The notes beneath the pieces were generated by a model that did no database searches, was not told the DNA's origin, and was given only the letters and a program-made list of their open reading frames with translations. Positions 34,163-42,986 of a stretch of DNA of 64,000 nucleotides are shown one piece after another (positions within the stretch are counted from its first letter, which is position 1; each line of letters opens with the position of its first letter). The stretch is taken from positions 466,647 through 530,646 of the forward strand of contig NZ_JAGHKP010000002.1 in NCBI RefSeq assembly GCF_017742215.1. The letters are read 5' to 3'. The position numbers and the translations under genes were made by a program. The DNA is from Chitinophaga chungangae. Lineage in GTDB: Bacteria > Bacteroidota > Bacteroidia > Chitinophagales > Chitinophagaceae.

Positions 34163-35506
34163 TTATTTCATCAGGTCCTGCTGGCTCACCTCAAAGCCGC
34201 CCAACACCTTCTTCCCTTTGTCCATAAATTCCAGCTTCAGCCTGCGGCCGCCTTTCGGGCCTGAAACGCTTATCCGTGCGAAGTTCTGGGTCACCACCAG
34301 GGTGCCGGGAACGCGGTAGGGATTGTCTTTTTCGTTGCCCCAAAGTACCCCTCCCACCCCCGAAGTGAGCGGCGAACTGGTAATGTCGTACAACGGATAA
34401 TTTCCTTTCCGCGGCAGCTTAACCACCTCGGAATGGTGCCGGTCGCCGGTGAGGAACAGGATGCCGGGGATGGAATGCCGCTCCAGGAAATCCATAAACG
34501 ACTGGTATTCAACAGGAAAATGATGAAAACTATCATAAATGGAGATCGGGTTCAGCGCCTGGCTGCCCGTCACGATGATCTTGAAGCTGGCATTGCTGGT
34601 GAGCAGGGCGTTTTTCAGCCACTCCATCTGCTCGTCCCCGTACATCTTTTTATCAGGGTTGGGTTGGCCATTGATACTGTCCGGCAGTTCGCCGGCGCTG
34701 GACCAATACCTCCCGTCGAGCATAAAAAAGTCCACGTCGCTGTAGCTGTAACGGGTATAAATGCCCCTGCCGCCCTCACCAAACGTGGGATTGGCCCAGT
34801 AATCCGAGAACACGCGACGGCTTTCGTCGCGGAAAATGTAGGATTTATTGGCGTTGTTGGGACCGAAGTCATGATCGTCCCAGACCGCGTAATGCGGCAT
34901 GGCCTGCAGGAAACGCTGCAGCACGGGCAGCGAGCGGTCGCGGTGGGCCCGGTATTCCAGGCCGGGAACGGAAGAATAGTCCGCTTCGCGGGTATACCAG
35001 TTGTCGCCCAACCACATCATAAAATCGGCCGGCACATCTGCCATCGTCTCGAAGATGGAAGAATCGTTGCCATAAGGTTTGCCCGGCCGGTCGTACGCCG
35101 GCTCGTTAAAATAGGCGCAAGAACCGGTGAGAAAAGTGAAATCCGGCGCCGGCCGGCGGAAATGCCAGAAGGTTTTGGTGGTAAAGGCCGATCTTTTCAC
35201 CACTTTCCCGTCCAGCAGCACTTCATATTCGTACCGCGTGCCCGGTTCCAGGTTCACGAGCTGTATTTTGATGGGATTATATCTTTTGCCGAGCTTCCCG
35301 GTGTACCGCTCCGTTCTGGCGGACGCGGGTTTCCCTTTTTCATAGTACCGGATAGCGGCCTGCTTAACGGCAGGAGCGGCTTCCAACCAAACGATCGCGT
35401 CGCGCAGCTCCACCGAGCCGGTCATAGGACCGGCTACAAGGGCTTTTTGCTGGGCGGCGGCGGGAAATATCCAGAGAAGCAGGCATAAAAAAGGGACCAT
35501 TCGCAT
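34163..35506 (-). CDS. PhoD-like metallophosphatase
   Basis: 447 residues from the ATG at 35506: the earlier codon at 35533 lies upstream of the promoter element. MRMVPFLCLLLWIFPAAAQQ is a signal peptide. A fibronectin-like N-terminal domain is followed by the metallophosphoesterase core with FLTGSCAYF, MWLGDNWY, YAVWDDHDFGPNNANK and FLTGDRHHSE, the metal-ligand set of PhoD enzymes (phosphodiesterase/alkaline phosphatase). Acts in the periplasm or outside the cell. Confidence 0.9.
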   Translation of the reverse strand: MRMVPFLCLLLWIFPAAAQQKALVAGPMTGSVELRDAIVWLEAAPAVKQAAIRYYEKGKPASARTERYTGKLGKRYNPIKIQLVNLEPGTRYEYEVLLDGKVVKRSAFTTKTFWHFRRPAPDFTFLTGSCAYFNEPAYDRPGKPYGNDSSIFETMADVPADFMMWLGDNWYTREADYSSVPGLEYRAHRDRSLPVLQRFLQAMPHYAVWDDHDFGPNNANKSYIFRDESRRVFSDYWANPTFGEGGRGIYTRYSYSDVDFFMLDGRYWSSAGELPDSINGQPNPDKKMYGDEQMEWLKNALLTSNASFKIIVTGSQALNPISIYDSFHHFPVEYQSFMDFLERHSIPGILFLTGDRHHSEVVKLPRKGNYPLYDITSSPLTSGVGGVLWGNEKDNPYRVPGTLVVTQNFARISVSGPKGGRRLKLEFMDKGKKVLGGFEVSQQDLMK

Positions 35507-35521
35507 GGGATAGTGTTTTCT

Positions 35522-35529
35522 CAAATATA
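35522..35529 (-). promoter_or_regulatory. TATATTTG minus-7 element that fixes the PhoD-like start
   Basis: Matches TAnnTTTG on the minus strand, 15 bp before the ATG at 35506. It excludes the upstream in-frame start at 35533. Confidence 0.55.
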
Positions 35530-35578
35530 TCATATCCCTTCCCGGTGTAAAGGGGGAATTTGAATAATTTTACGTTAA

Positions 35579-36316
35579 ATGGATGCATATCTCAACTGGA
35601 GCGGCGGGAAAGACGCCGCATTCGCCCTCTGGCAGCTGCGGCAAACGGGCGGTTACCAAATACGCTCGCTGTTCACCACTTTCAGCGGGGCTTTCCGCCG
35701 GGTATCTATGCACGGGGTGCGGGAAGAATTGCTGGACGAGCAGGCCCGGCTGGCGGGACTGCCCGTAAAAAAGGCGTTCCTGCCCGAGCACGCTTCGATG
35801 GAAGACTACAACCGCATTATGAAGGAAGCGCTGGAAGAATTCCAGGCTTCGGGTGTCCGGCACGCGGTGTTTGGGGATATTTTCCTGGAAGACCTGCGGG
35901 CTTACCGGGAAATCCAGCTGGAGCAGGCCGGCATGAAAGGGGTATTCCCGCTCTGGAAACGCGACAGCGCCGCCCTGGCGCGGGAATTTATCGCGGCCGG
36001 GTTTAAAGCGGTGATCGTTTGTGTGAACGCAAAATACCTGCCTGCGTCTTTCGCCGGTCGGCTGATAGACGAATCGTTCCTGGCCGATCTCCCGCCGGGG
36101 GTAGATCCCTGCGGCGAAAACGGTGAGTATCACAGTTTTGTGTTCGACGGCCCGTTGTTTTCCGAGGCAGTTCCGTTCACCATCGGTGAAACGGTGGAGC
36201 GAACGTATACCCCGGCGGGCGACCAGGGCGACAATTGTTATAAAGATGACAAAAAGGAAAAGGAGACGGTTAACTGGGACACGCGGTTTTATTTCTGCGA
36301 TCTTCTGCCCGCTTAA
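35579..36316 (+). CDS. Dph6-like adenine-nucleotide alpha-hydrolase
   Basis: 245 residues. The PP-loop SGGKDAAFALWQL near the N-terminus and GVDPCGENGEYHSFVFDGPL near the C-terminus define the diphthine-ammonia ligase (ATP_bind_4) family of ATP-dependent amidating enzymes. Bacteria have no diphthamide, so the true substrate of bacterial members is open. No partner gene is adjacent. A 26-bp palindrome follows the stop. Confidence 0.85.
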   Translation: MDAYLNWSGGKDAAFALWQLRQTGGYQIRSLFTTFSGAFRRVSMHGVREELLDEQARLAGLPVKKAFLPEHASMEDYNRIMKEALEEFQASGVRHAVFGDIFLEDLRAYREIQLEQAGMKGVFPLWKRDSAALAREFIAAGFKAVIVCVNAKYLPASFAGRLIDESFLADLPPGVDPCGENGEYHSFVFDGPLFSEAVPFTIGETVERTYTPAGDQGDNCYKDDKKEKETVNWDTRFYFCDLLPA

Positions 36317-36335
36317 CATATCCATAAAAAGAACA

Positions 36336-36361
36336 AAAGCAATGGATTAATCCATTGCTTT
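36336..36361 (+). terminator. 26-bp perfect palindrome after the Dph6-like gene
   Basis: AAAGCAATGGAT / ATCCATTGCTTT reads identically on both strands; 19 bp after the stop codon. The T-run is only TTT, so termination strength is uncertain. Confidence 0.6.
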
Positions 36362-36409
36362 CGAGAGTCATTTACTGTGCAAGAAGATTCTCGCGGTGTA
36401 GGAATATTT

Positions 36410-36432
36410 GGTTTTTCATAGGACAGTAACCA
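36410..36432 (+). repeat. 23-bp motif, plus-strand copy
   Basis: Contains TTTTCATAGGACAGTAAC. It matches the inverse copy at 37138-37160 at 20 of 23 positions. Not followed by a terminator hairpin. Confidence 0.6.
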
Positions 36433-37101
36433 TATAAAAAATTAATACTTTAACAAATATAAAATAAATTAAATAACTACAAACGCTTTCATTTGAATAT
36501 TCAAATTCCGCAAAAATTGCCTTGAAAAATGAAGAATTTAAAATTGAAAGCCCCTTTTTTGAACAAAATTGAATAAATTTTGAAGCGCCACGTAGAATGG
36601 AGTTTTCCGCAGCGGCCCGATTTGTTAATGAAAACCGGTTTTTTTGTTAATCCCCGGAGGATCTGGCTGCAAAATTTAACAGATGAGAGATTTGGCGGGA
36701 AGATTTTGCGCGGGTCTTCTACCCATTTGTAGGATTTTTTCTACCTGCGTTGTAAAAATTAATGCGCTGCAGATCCTCTTTCCTGCTTTTTTGATTGCAC
36801 TTTTTATACGCGGTTACGGAATATTGTTTTGATGCGGCGCTCAGGAACGAATTGAAAACAAACAAAGGCAAAAGATACTATTCTCCCTGTAAGTGATATT
36901 TTTTTAAGGAGCCCGATATGTCCGAAACGCAGCAGCGACGCGGAAAAGCGCATGCGTAGCTCTACGCGATCGTGTTGATACGTACATTCCTGAAAATGAA
37001 AAGAAAAAAGGAAAAACCGTTTTGTAGTGAGGCCACACACAAATGGCGCAGCATACCGGAGAAAAACAGGGCGCCGCTGAAACCCTTTATGGGAGCGGGT
37101 T

Positions 37102-37133
37102 AAAAAGAAAAAGGGCACTTAGAAAAGCGCCCT
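37102..37133 (-). terminator. Minus-strand terminator 230 bp beyond nrdJ
   Basis: AGGGC / GCCCT stem (37129-37133 with 37112-37116), followed on the minus strand by TTTTTCTTTTT. It could end nrdJ, but a -7 element at 37178-37171 suggests a short separate transcript. Confidence 0.6.
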
Positions 37134-37137
37134 CAAT

Positions 37138-37160
37138 TTGTTACTATCCTATGAAAACCC
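37138..37160 (-). repeat. 23-bp motif, minus-strand copy next to a terminator
   Basis: On the minus strand it contains TTTTCATAGGATAGTAAC, 20 of 23 positions identical to the copy at 36410-36432. It lies between a -7 element (TACCTTTG, 37178-37171) and a terminator hairpin (37133-37102), so it would be transcribed in a unit of about 65 nt. Confidence 0.6.
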
Positions 37161-37170
37161 TATTTGTATA

Positions 37171-37178
37171 CAAAGGTA
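37171..37178 (-). promoter_or_regulatory. TACCTTTG minus-7 element of a putative short transcript
   Basis: Matches TAnnTTTG on the minus strand; identical to the element of the candidate small RNA at 17700-17707. A terminator follows within about 70 nt. Confidence 0.4.
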
Positions 37179-37361
37179 TATCTATGTTAACTTTATTTGA
37201 AATTTTTAACGGTGAATAACAAATAATTAACAAAGTTTTTAATAGGTCCGATCGCTACAAACCCAATACCATCGTACATTTCAGCGGACGCATCGTTTCC
37301 GCTCCTTTCGCCCGGCTTGTTAAAAACTTATAAAGACGGGCGCGTTTCTCCTTTCTTCCTC

Positions 37362-40300
37362 TCAGCTGCAACCCATGCTGTTGCCGCAGTTCAGGCATTT
37401 GTAACAGGTGCCGGAACGCACGGTGATGTGCCCGCAGGTGTTACAGGCGGGCGCATCGCTTTGCATGCTGCGCATGTAATCCTGCGTGCTGCTCTCCCCG
37501 CTGGAAGCCGCTACCGGATGGGGTTTCGCAGCTTTCGGACTGGCCGTGCCGGAGGCGTTTCCGACCACACGCACATCAGACAACTGGGGTTTTACCACGG
37601 GCTCGTCCCACTCGTCTTCCCCTGTATTGCCCGGCGCGTCGAGAATATGCACCAGGTCTGTTCTGCCGAGATATTCATACCCCAGCACCCTGAAAATATA
37701 ATCGATCAGCGATGTGGAAGATTTGATGTTCGGATGATCTACCATGCCTGCCGGCTCAAACCGCGTGAACACGAACTTGTCTACAAACTCTTCCAGCGGC
37801 ACGCCGTATTGCAGGCCTACAGACACTGCGATGGCGAAGCAGTTCATCAAACTGCGCAGCGTGGAGCCTTCTTTCGCAAGGTCGATGAAGATCTCGCCGA
37901 GCGTGCCGTCTGTGTATTCGCCGGTGCGCACAAAGATCGGCTGGCCGCCTACTTTTGCTTTCTGCGTGAAACCGCGGCGTTTCGCGGGCAGGGTTTTTCT
38001 CTCCACAATGCGCGACAGCGCGCGTTTCAGCGAAGTGTCGGAACTGGCGATCATACGTTTGTTCAGCTCTTCCAGCAGTTCGTCGATGGTGAGCTTGTTC
38101 ATTTCGATGATCTGTCCGGCTGCTTCAGGCGCGGTTTCCGTGGCCTCCGCGGATTTTTTCTTTTTGTCGCTTTTGTTGCTCAGCGGCTGGCTCAGCTTGG
38201 AACCGTCGCGGTAGAGCGCGCAGGCTTTCAGCCCCAGTTCCCAGCTCAGGCGGTATGCATCGGCTATTTCTTCTACAGACGCCTCGTTGGGCAGGTTGAT
38301 GGTTTTGGAGATCGCGCCGGAAATAAACGGCTGCGCGGCGCCCATCATGCGGATGTGGCCGTGCGCATGGATGAAACGTTCGCCTTTTTTCCCGCATTTG
38401 TTGGCGCAGTCGAACACCGGCAGGTGCGCGTCTTTCAGGTAGGGCGCGCCTTCCACGGTCATGGTGCCGCATACGTAATCGTTGGCGGCTTCCATCTGTT
38501 CGTCTGTAAAACCCAGCTCGTGCAGCAGGCTGAACTCCATGCTGAAATATTGTTCCGGTTTGAATCCCAGTCTTTGCAGGCATTCTTCGCCGAGCGTATA
38601 CACATTGAACACGAACGCGATATCGAAAGAAGAAGCCACGGCGGCGTCCAGCTTTTTGATCTCTTCGGCGATAAATCCTTTTTCGCTCAGGCTTTGCGGG
38701 TTGATGTAAGGCGCGCCGGCAAAGCTGCCCGTGCCTTTGGCGTAATCCACGATCGCCTTGATCTCGTTCTCTTTGTAACCGAGATGTTTCAGCGCGGAAG
38801 GAATGGACTGGTTGATGATCTTGAAATAACCGCCGCCGGAGAGTTTTTTAAATTTCACCAGCGCAAAATCGGGCTCCACGCCGGTCGTATCGCAATCCAT
38901 CACCAGCCCGATAGTGCCGGTGGGCGCGATCACGGTGGATTGTGCGTTGCGGTAGCCGTGCCGCTCGCCCAGCTTCACCGCATCGTCCCAGGCTTTGGTG
39001 GCGGCTTTCAGCAGGTAATCGGGGCAATATTTCGCATTGATCCCCTGCGGTTTGATCTCAATACCTTCGTACGCTTCGGCGGCGTCGTACGCGGCGGCGC
39101 GGTGGTTGCGCATTACGCGCAGCATGTCTTCTTTATTTTCTTCGTATTTCGGGAAAGCGCCGAGATGCGCGGCGATCTCCGCGGAAGTTTTATAGGAAAC
39201 GCCGGTCATGATCGCGGTGATGGCGCCGGCGATGCCGCGCGCTTCTTCACTGTCGTACGCGATGCCGCTCACCATCAGCATGCTGCCGAGGTTAGCGTAA
39301 CCGAGGCCCAGCGTGCGGTAGTCGTAGCTGAGTTGCGCTACTTCCTTCGAGGGGAACTGCGCCATGAGCACGGAGATCTCAAGCACGGTGGTCCATAATC
39401 TTACCGTGTATTCAAACCCCGGCACGTCGAACAGGCTTTTTTCCTCGTCGAAGAAGCGGCGCAGGTTCACGGAAGCGAGGTTGCAGGCCGTATTGTCGAG
39501 GAACATGTATTCTGAACAGGGGTTAGACGCGTTGATGCGGCCGCCCTGCGGACAGGTATGCCATTCGTTGATGGTGGTGTCGTACTGGGTGCCGGGGTCC
39601 GCGCAGCGCCAGGCAGCGTAGGCGATCTGGTTCCAGAGGTCGGAGGCTTTGACGGTTTTCATCACCTTGCCGTTCATGCGGGCTTTCAGCTCCCAGTCCC
39701 CGTCTGCATCCAGGGCATGGAAGAAGCTGTTGGGGATGCGCACGGAGTTGTTGGAATTCTGGCCGGAAACGGTGCGGTAGGCATCTCCCTCGTAGTCGGA
39801 GGAGTAACCCGCGGCGATGAGCGCGCCTACTTTCTTTTCTTCCTCTACTTTCCAGTTGATGAATTCGAGCACTTCGGGGTGATCGAGGTCGAGGCAGACC
39901 ATTTTAGCCGCCCTGCGGGTGGTGCCGCCTGATTTGATGGCGCCGGCGGCGCGGTCGCCGATCTTGAGGAAGCTCATCAGGCCGCTGGAGGTACCTCCGC
40001 CGCTGAGTTTTTCCCCTTCGCCGCGTATCTGGGAGAAGTTAGTGCCTACGCCGGAGCCGTATTTAAAGATGCGGGCTTCGCGCACCCAAAGGTCCATGAT
40101 GCCGCCGTCGTTCACCAGGTCGTCGCTTACGCTGAGAATGAAACACGCGTGCGGCTGGGGCCTTTCGTATGCGGAGGTGGATTTTTCGAGTTTGCCTGTG
40201 TTTTGTTCCACATAATAATGGCCCTGGGGCTTGCCTTTGATGCCGTAGCTTTCGTGCAGGCCGGTATTGAACCATTGGGGGGAATTGGGCACGCAGGCCT

Positions 40301-40685
40301 GGTTGAGCATGCAATAAGCGAGCTCTTCGTAGAATACCTGGGCGTCTTTGGAAGACGCGAAGTAACCGTACTTTTCGCCCCATACGCGCCAGCAGTTCGC
40401 CATGCGGTGAACAACCTGCTTCACGGAGGTTTCGCGGCCGGCAGAGCCGTCCGGCTGCGGTACGCCCGCTTTGCGGAAGTATTTCTGCGCCAGGATGTCC
40501 GTCGCGATCTGCGACCACTCCTTGGGCACTTCCACGTTATTCATCTCGAACACCACGTCGCCACCCGGGTTGCGGATAACAGAGGTGCGCATATCATATT
40601 GAAACTGATCGTAGGGGCTAACACCTTCGCGGGTAAAGTGGCGGGAAAACGACAGGCCGCCAGCCTTATTAACTTGATTTTTCAT
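37362..40685 (-). CDS. nrdJ: Adenosylcobalamin-dependent (class II) ribonucleotide reductase
   Basis: 1107 residues. Reduces ribonucleotides to deoxyribonucleotides using adenosylcobalamin to generate the thiyl radical. Visible elements: [10 protein letters not shown] near the start, the [20 protein letters not shown] loop with an active-site Cys, [20 protein letters not shown], and a C-terminal Cys-rich tail ([20 protein letters not shown], then GNSMGCS) that re-reduces the active site. Contains the long extra C-terminal domain of the Bacteroidota/Thermotoga-type NrdJ. Two DnaA-box-like sites lie about 100 bp upstream. Oxygen-independent, fitting a lifestyle that also uses cytochrome bd. Confidence 0.96.
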   Translation of the reverse strand: MKNQVNKAGGLSFSRHFTREGVSPYDQFQYDMRTSVIRNPGGDVVFEMNNVEVPKEWSQIATDILAQKYFRKAGVPQPDGSAGRETSVKQVVHRMANCWRVWGEKYGYFASSKDAQVFYEELAYCMLNQACVPNSPQWFNTGLHESYGIKGKPQGHYYVEQNTGKLEKSTSAYERPQPHACFILSVSDDLVNDGGIMDLWVREARIFKYGSGVGTNFSQIRGEGEKLSGGGTSSGLMSFLKIGDRAAGAIKSGGTTRRAAKMVCLDLDHPEVLEFINWKVEEEKKVGALIAAGYSSDYEGDAYRTVSGQNSNNSVRIPNSFFHALDADGDWELKARMNGKVMKTVKASDLWNQIAYAAWRCADPGTQYDTTINEWHTCPQGGRINASNPCSEYMFLDNTACNLASVNLRRFFDEEKSLFDVPGFEYTVRLWTTVLEISVLMAQFPSKEVAQLSYDYRTLGLGYANLGSMLMVSGIAYDSEEARGIAGAITAIMTGVSYKTSAEIAAHLGAFPKYEENKEDMLRVMRNHRAAAYDAAEAYEGIEIKPQGINAKYCPDYLLKAATKAWDDAVKLGERHGYRNAQSTVIAPTGTIGLVMDCDTTGVEPDFALVKFKKLSGGGYFKIINQSIPSALKHLGYKENEIKAIVDYAKGTGSFAGAPYINPQSLSEKGFIAEEIKKLDAAVASSFDIAFVFNVYTLGEECLQRLGFKPEQYFSMEFSLLHELGFTDEQMEAANDYVCGTMTVEGAPYLKDAHLPVFDCANKCGKKGERFIHAHGHIRMMGAAQPFISGAISKTINLPNEASVEEIADAYRLSWELGLKACALYRDGSKLSQPLSNKSDKKKKSAEATETAPEAAGQIIEMNKLTIDELLEELNKRMIASSDTSLKRALSRIVERKTLPAKRRGFTQKAKVGGQPIFVRTGEYTDGTLGEIFIDLAKEGSTLRSLMNCFAIAVSVGLQYGVPLEEFVDKFVFTRFEPAGMVDHPNIKSSTSLIDYIFRVLGYEYLGRTDLVHILDAPGNTGEDEWDEPVVKPQLSDVRVVGNASGTASPKAAKPHPVAASSGESSTQDYMRSMQSDAPACNTCGHITVRSGTCYKCLNCGNSMGCS

Positions 40686-40786
40686 GGCCCTGGAGATTTA
40701 ACAGGATTAAACAAAATTGATTCCGAGTAACACTATGGGTGTGGGATTACTAAAATAATTTTTATACCTGTCCATACCAATTTGTC

Positions 40787-40807
40787 TTATCCACAGCCTG
40801 TGCATAA
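40787..40807. promoter_or_regulatory. Pair of inverted DnaA-box-like sites between nrdJ and the GGGP synthase gene
   Basis: TTATCCACA (40787-40795, plus) and TTATGCACA (40807-40799, minus) both match the TTATNCACA DnaA consensus and are separated by 3 bp. They form an inverted repeat with one mismatch. E. coli nrdAB is known to be DnaA-regulated. No AT-rich unwinding region or dnaA/dnaN gene is nearby, so a replication origin is unlikely. Confidence 0.55.
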
Positions 40808-40927
40808 GGGCGCATTAACAAATTACGGTTGTTTGGGTGCCGGGCAGGCGATTTTTACCTTGTATCAATTGCAAAATCAATACCATGCATATTTATTTCA
40901 CCTTGTGCCTTATTAGAAAAAAATTTA

Positions 40928-40935
40928 TACATTTG
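40928..40935 (+). promoter_or_regulatory. TACATTTG minus-7 promoter element
   Basis: Matches TAnnTTTG, 25 bp before the ATG at 40961. It excludes the in-frame upstream starts from 40829. Confidence 0.55.
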
Positions 40936-40960
40936 CTTCAACCGGAACAATGTAAAATTA

Positions 40961-41719
40961 ATGTACAGAAAAATATACAGTTCCTTTATCGAGAGAAAGG
41001 CAAAAGGTACAAAGTCATTCGCGGTTCTGATAGATCCTGACAAGGTTACACCTGCCGGGATCGCCGACCTTACTGCAAAATGCACGGAAGCAAAGGTTGA
41101 TTATATTTTCCTCGGAGGAAGCCTTGTGATCACCAATCATCTCGACGAGGTGGTGCAGCAGATCAAGGCAACCTGTTCCATTCCGGTGATATTGTTTCCT
41201 GGAAGCCCTTCGCAGGTATCTAAGTACGCCGATGCCCTGTTGTACCTTTCGATGATCTCCGGCCGTAATGCAGACATGCTGATCGGCCAGCACGTCGTTT
41301 CCGCGGCCGCTGTAAAAAAGAGCGGGCTGGAAGTGATCTCCACCGGTTATATGGTGATCGATGGCGGCGCGCCCACTACCGTTTCTTACATCAGCAACGC
41401 AACGCCCATCCCCGCGGATAAAGACGATATTGCCATGTGCACGGCCATGGCGGGAGACATGCTCGGCCTCAAAGTGATCTATATGGACGCCGGCAGCGGC
41501 GCGCGCAAACCCATCACCGAATCCATGATCCACCGCGTGGCAAGCCAGGTGGAAGTGCCGGTGATCGTAGGCGGCGGCATCCGCGATGCGGAAAAAGCCT
41601 ACCTGAACTGTAAAGCCGGCGCAGACATCATTGTGGTCGGCAACGCCATCGAAAAAGATACTTCGCTGATCAGCGAGATCGCGGAAGCCGTTCACAGCGC
41701 GCCTGTGAAAACACGTTAA
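40961..41719 (+). CDS. Geranylgeranylglyceryl-phosphate synthase (group II, Bacteroidota type)
   Basis: 252 residues from the ATG at 40961. A TIM-barrel prenyltransferase: YIFLGGSLVITNHLDEVVQQ, ILFPGSPSQVSKYADALLYL, STGYMVIDGGAPTTVSYISN, YMDAGSGA and the phosphate-binding IVGGGIRDAEKA. It joins a polyprenyl diphosphate to sn-glycerol-1-phosphate, the first committed step of archaeal-type ether lipids. Bacteroidota members of this family, including one from Chitinophaga, have been characterised as GGGP synthases. The physiological product in bacteria is uncertain. dxs, which feeds isoprenoid precursors, is 2.5 kb away. Confidence 0.9.
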   Translation: MYRKIYSSFIERKAKGTKSFAVLIDPDKVTPAGIADLTAKCTEAKVDYIFLGGSLVITNHLDEVVQQIKATCSIPVILFPGSPSQVSKYADALLYLSMISGRNADMLIGQHVVSAAAVKKSGLEVISTGYMVIDGGAPTTVSYISNATPIPADKDDIAMCTAMAGDMLGLKVIYMDAGSGARKPITESMIHRVASQVEVPVIVGGGIRDAEKAYLNCKAGADIIVVGNAIEKDTSLISEIAEAVHSAPVKTR

Positions 41720-42064
41720 CCCGCTCCCTTTCCCTTATTTTATCCCTGCCTTTTTACCTTTCAAAAATTTTTATTGTCGAGCGACAAGAAATTGAAAAAA
41801 TATTGAAGAGGTTCCATATCTTGTGCATGATTTAAACCAACCAGTATTTTACCGGCACCCCAGGTGCGGATGAGCAGACGTGAGTATAGACGTGGGAACC
41901 CGTGTATTTTAGCAGCATTTTCATCCCGTTGTTTTCGCAAAACCTTTCCATATTCCAGTATCTTATAATCGGGCTAGTAATATAAATGCACCGCCAGGTG
42001 GCAATAAAGGCATCGTGTGTCTTTATGGCCATTATGGCCTTTTTTCATAAGCATAATTTAACGG

Positions 42065-42095
42065 GCTGTTCTTTTCAGGACAGCTCTTTCTTTTT
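42065..42095 (+). terminator. Plus-strand terminator-like hairpin
   Basis: Seven-pair stem GCTGTTC / GGACAGC with a six-base loop, followed by TCTTTCTTTTT. The closest plus-strand gene ends at 41719, so it ends either a long 3' UTR or a short separate transcript. Confidence 0.55.
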
Positions 42096-42120
42096 CAGCC
42101 ATCGTAAAAAATTTCAGCAA

Positions 42121-42155
42121 AATAAAAATGGGGAACGACCATCGCCGCTCCCCAT
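42121..42155 (-). terminator. Terminator of the LytTR regulator gene
   Basis: On the minus strand ATGGGGAGCG / CGTTCCCCAT-type stem followed by TTTTTATT; 25 bp beyond the stop codon. Confidence 0.75.
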
Positions 42156-42179
42156 TCGCGTATGTTCAAACCTCTTTGA

Positions 42180-42908
42180 TCAGAGGCTCATCATCTCTTT
42201 GAATTTCACCGCCTGCCTGCGGCTCACTTCGATCTTTTCGCCGCCGCGCATTTCCAGCAGCAGCCCGCCGTTGAAATACGTGTCGATCCTTTCGATCATG
42301 CGCAGGTTCACGATATGTTTGCGGTTGGCGCGGAAAAACACCCGTTCGTCGAGCCTTTCTTCCAGCGCGTTCAGCGATTTGAGAATAAGCGGCTTGTTGG
42401 TTTCGAAATACACCCGTGCATAGTTACCCACGCTTTCGAACAGGCGGATCTCCTGCAGTTTTACGAACCAGCAGCGGTCGCCGTCTTTAACAAACACCTG
42501 GTCGTTTTCCCCGAGAATGTTGCGGATGCCGGAAGCGGCCGCCAGGCGTTCTTTTTCGTCTACCTGGTGCAGTTTGTGAATCGCGTCGGCAAGGCGTTTC
42601 GGCTCGATCGGCTTCAGCAGGTAATCCAGCGCGTTGTATTCGAACGCCTTGAGGGCGTATTCGTCGTACGCGGTGGTAAAAATGACCTGCGGCGTTCTTT
42701 CCAGCTCGGCCAGCAGGTCGAACCCGGTTTTGTCCGGCATCTGGATGTCGAGGAACAGGAGGTCGGGCCGCAATGTCTCGATCTTCTCCATGCCGTCTTT
42801 TGCATTCACCGCTTCCCCGACCACCACGATCTCCGGGTGGTCTGCCAGCAGCTTTTTAAGTTCGCTCCTGGCCAATCGTTCATCGTCTATGATCAATGCT
42901 TTTTTCAT
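42180..42908 (-). CDS. LytTR-family response regulator
   Basis: 242 residues. Receiver domain with DDE at 8-10, phospho-acceptor Asp54 (LLFLDIQMPDKTG), Thr and Lys (DYLLKPIEPK). C-terminal LytTR DNA-binding domain from about 135 (ENDQVFVKDGDRCWFVKLQE ... FFRANRKHIVNLRMIERI). Encoded 78 bp after the LytS-like kinase, forming a standard pair. Such pairs in Bacteroidota regulate surface or nutrient functions; target unknown. Confidence 0.94.
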   Translation of the reverse strand: MKKALIIDDERLARSELKKLLADHPEIVVVGEAVNAKDGMEKIETLRPDLLFLDIQMPDKTGFDLLAELERTPQVIFTTAYDEYALKAFEYNALDYLLKPIEPKRLADAIHKLHQVDEKERLAAASGIRNILGENDQVFVKDGDRCWFVKLQEIRLFESVGNYARVYFETNKPLILKSLNALEERLDERVFFRANRKHIVNLRMIERIDTYFNGGLLLEMRGGEKIEVSRRQAVKFKEMMSL

Positions 42909-42986
42909 GTTACAGTCAGTCTTTTTTTCGGTTGATGATGTGTTTTATCGTCCAAAAGACGCGTAAATATACTGAAATTCAAGTGG

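Larger units (their letters stand above)
36317..37361. other. 1-kb AT-rich region without a credible gene
   Basis: Contains the palindrome 36336-36361, the motif pair 36410-36432 and 37138-37160, a minus-strand -7 element (37171-37178) and terminator (37102-37133). A 104-residue minus-strand frame (36804-37118) is Phe/Arg-rich without protein character. The stretch 36430-36800 is very AT-rich with many T-runs and looks like ageing non-coding DNA. Nothing else recognisable. Confidence 0.55.
41720..42179. other. Intergenic region with plus-strand terminator-like hairpins
   Basis: 460 bp without a credible gene. A hairpin at 42065-42095 (GCTGTTC / GGACAGC, then TCTTTCTTTTT) and a weaker one at 42027-42045 (GGCC / GGCC, then T6) face the plus strand, 350 bp beyond the GGGP synthase stop. 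The minus-strand 66-residue frame (41832-42032) shows no family features. The LytTR terminator occupies 42121-42155. Confidence 0.5.

Noticed and set aside
36804..37118. 104-codon minus-strand frame in the long gene-free region
   Set aside because: Phe/Arg-rich, no domain pattern, overlaps a terminator; looks like chance open frame.
40787..40807. Replication origin
   Set aside because: Only two DnaA boxes, no dnaA or dnaN gene and no strong AT-rich unwinding element nearby.
41832..42032. 66-codon minus-strand frame beyond the GGGP synthase gene
   Set aside because: No recognisable motif, no promoter element and no conserved-looking composition.
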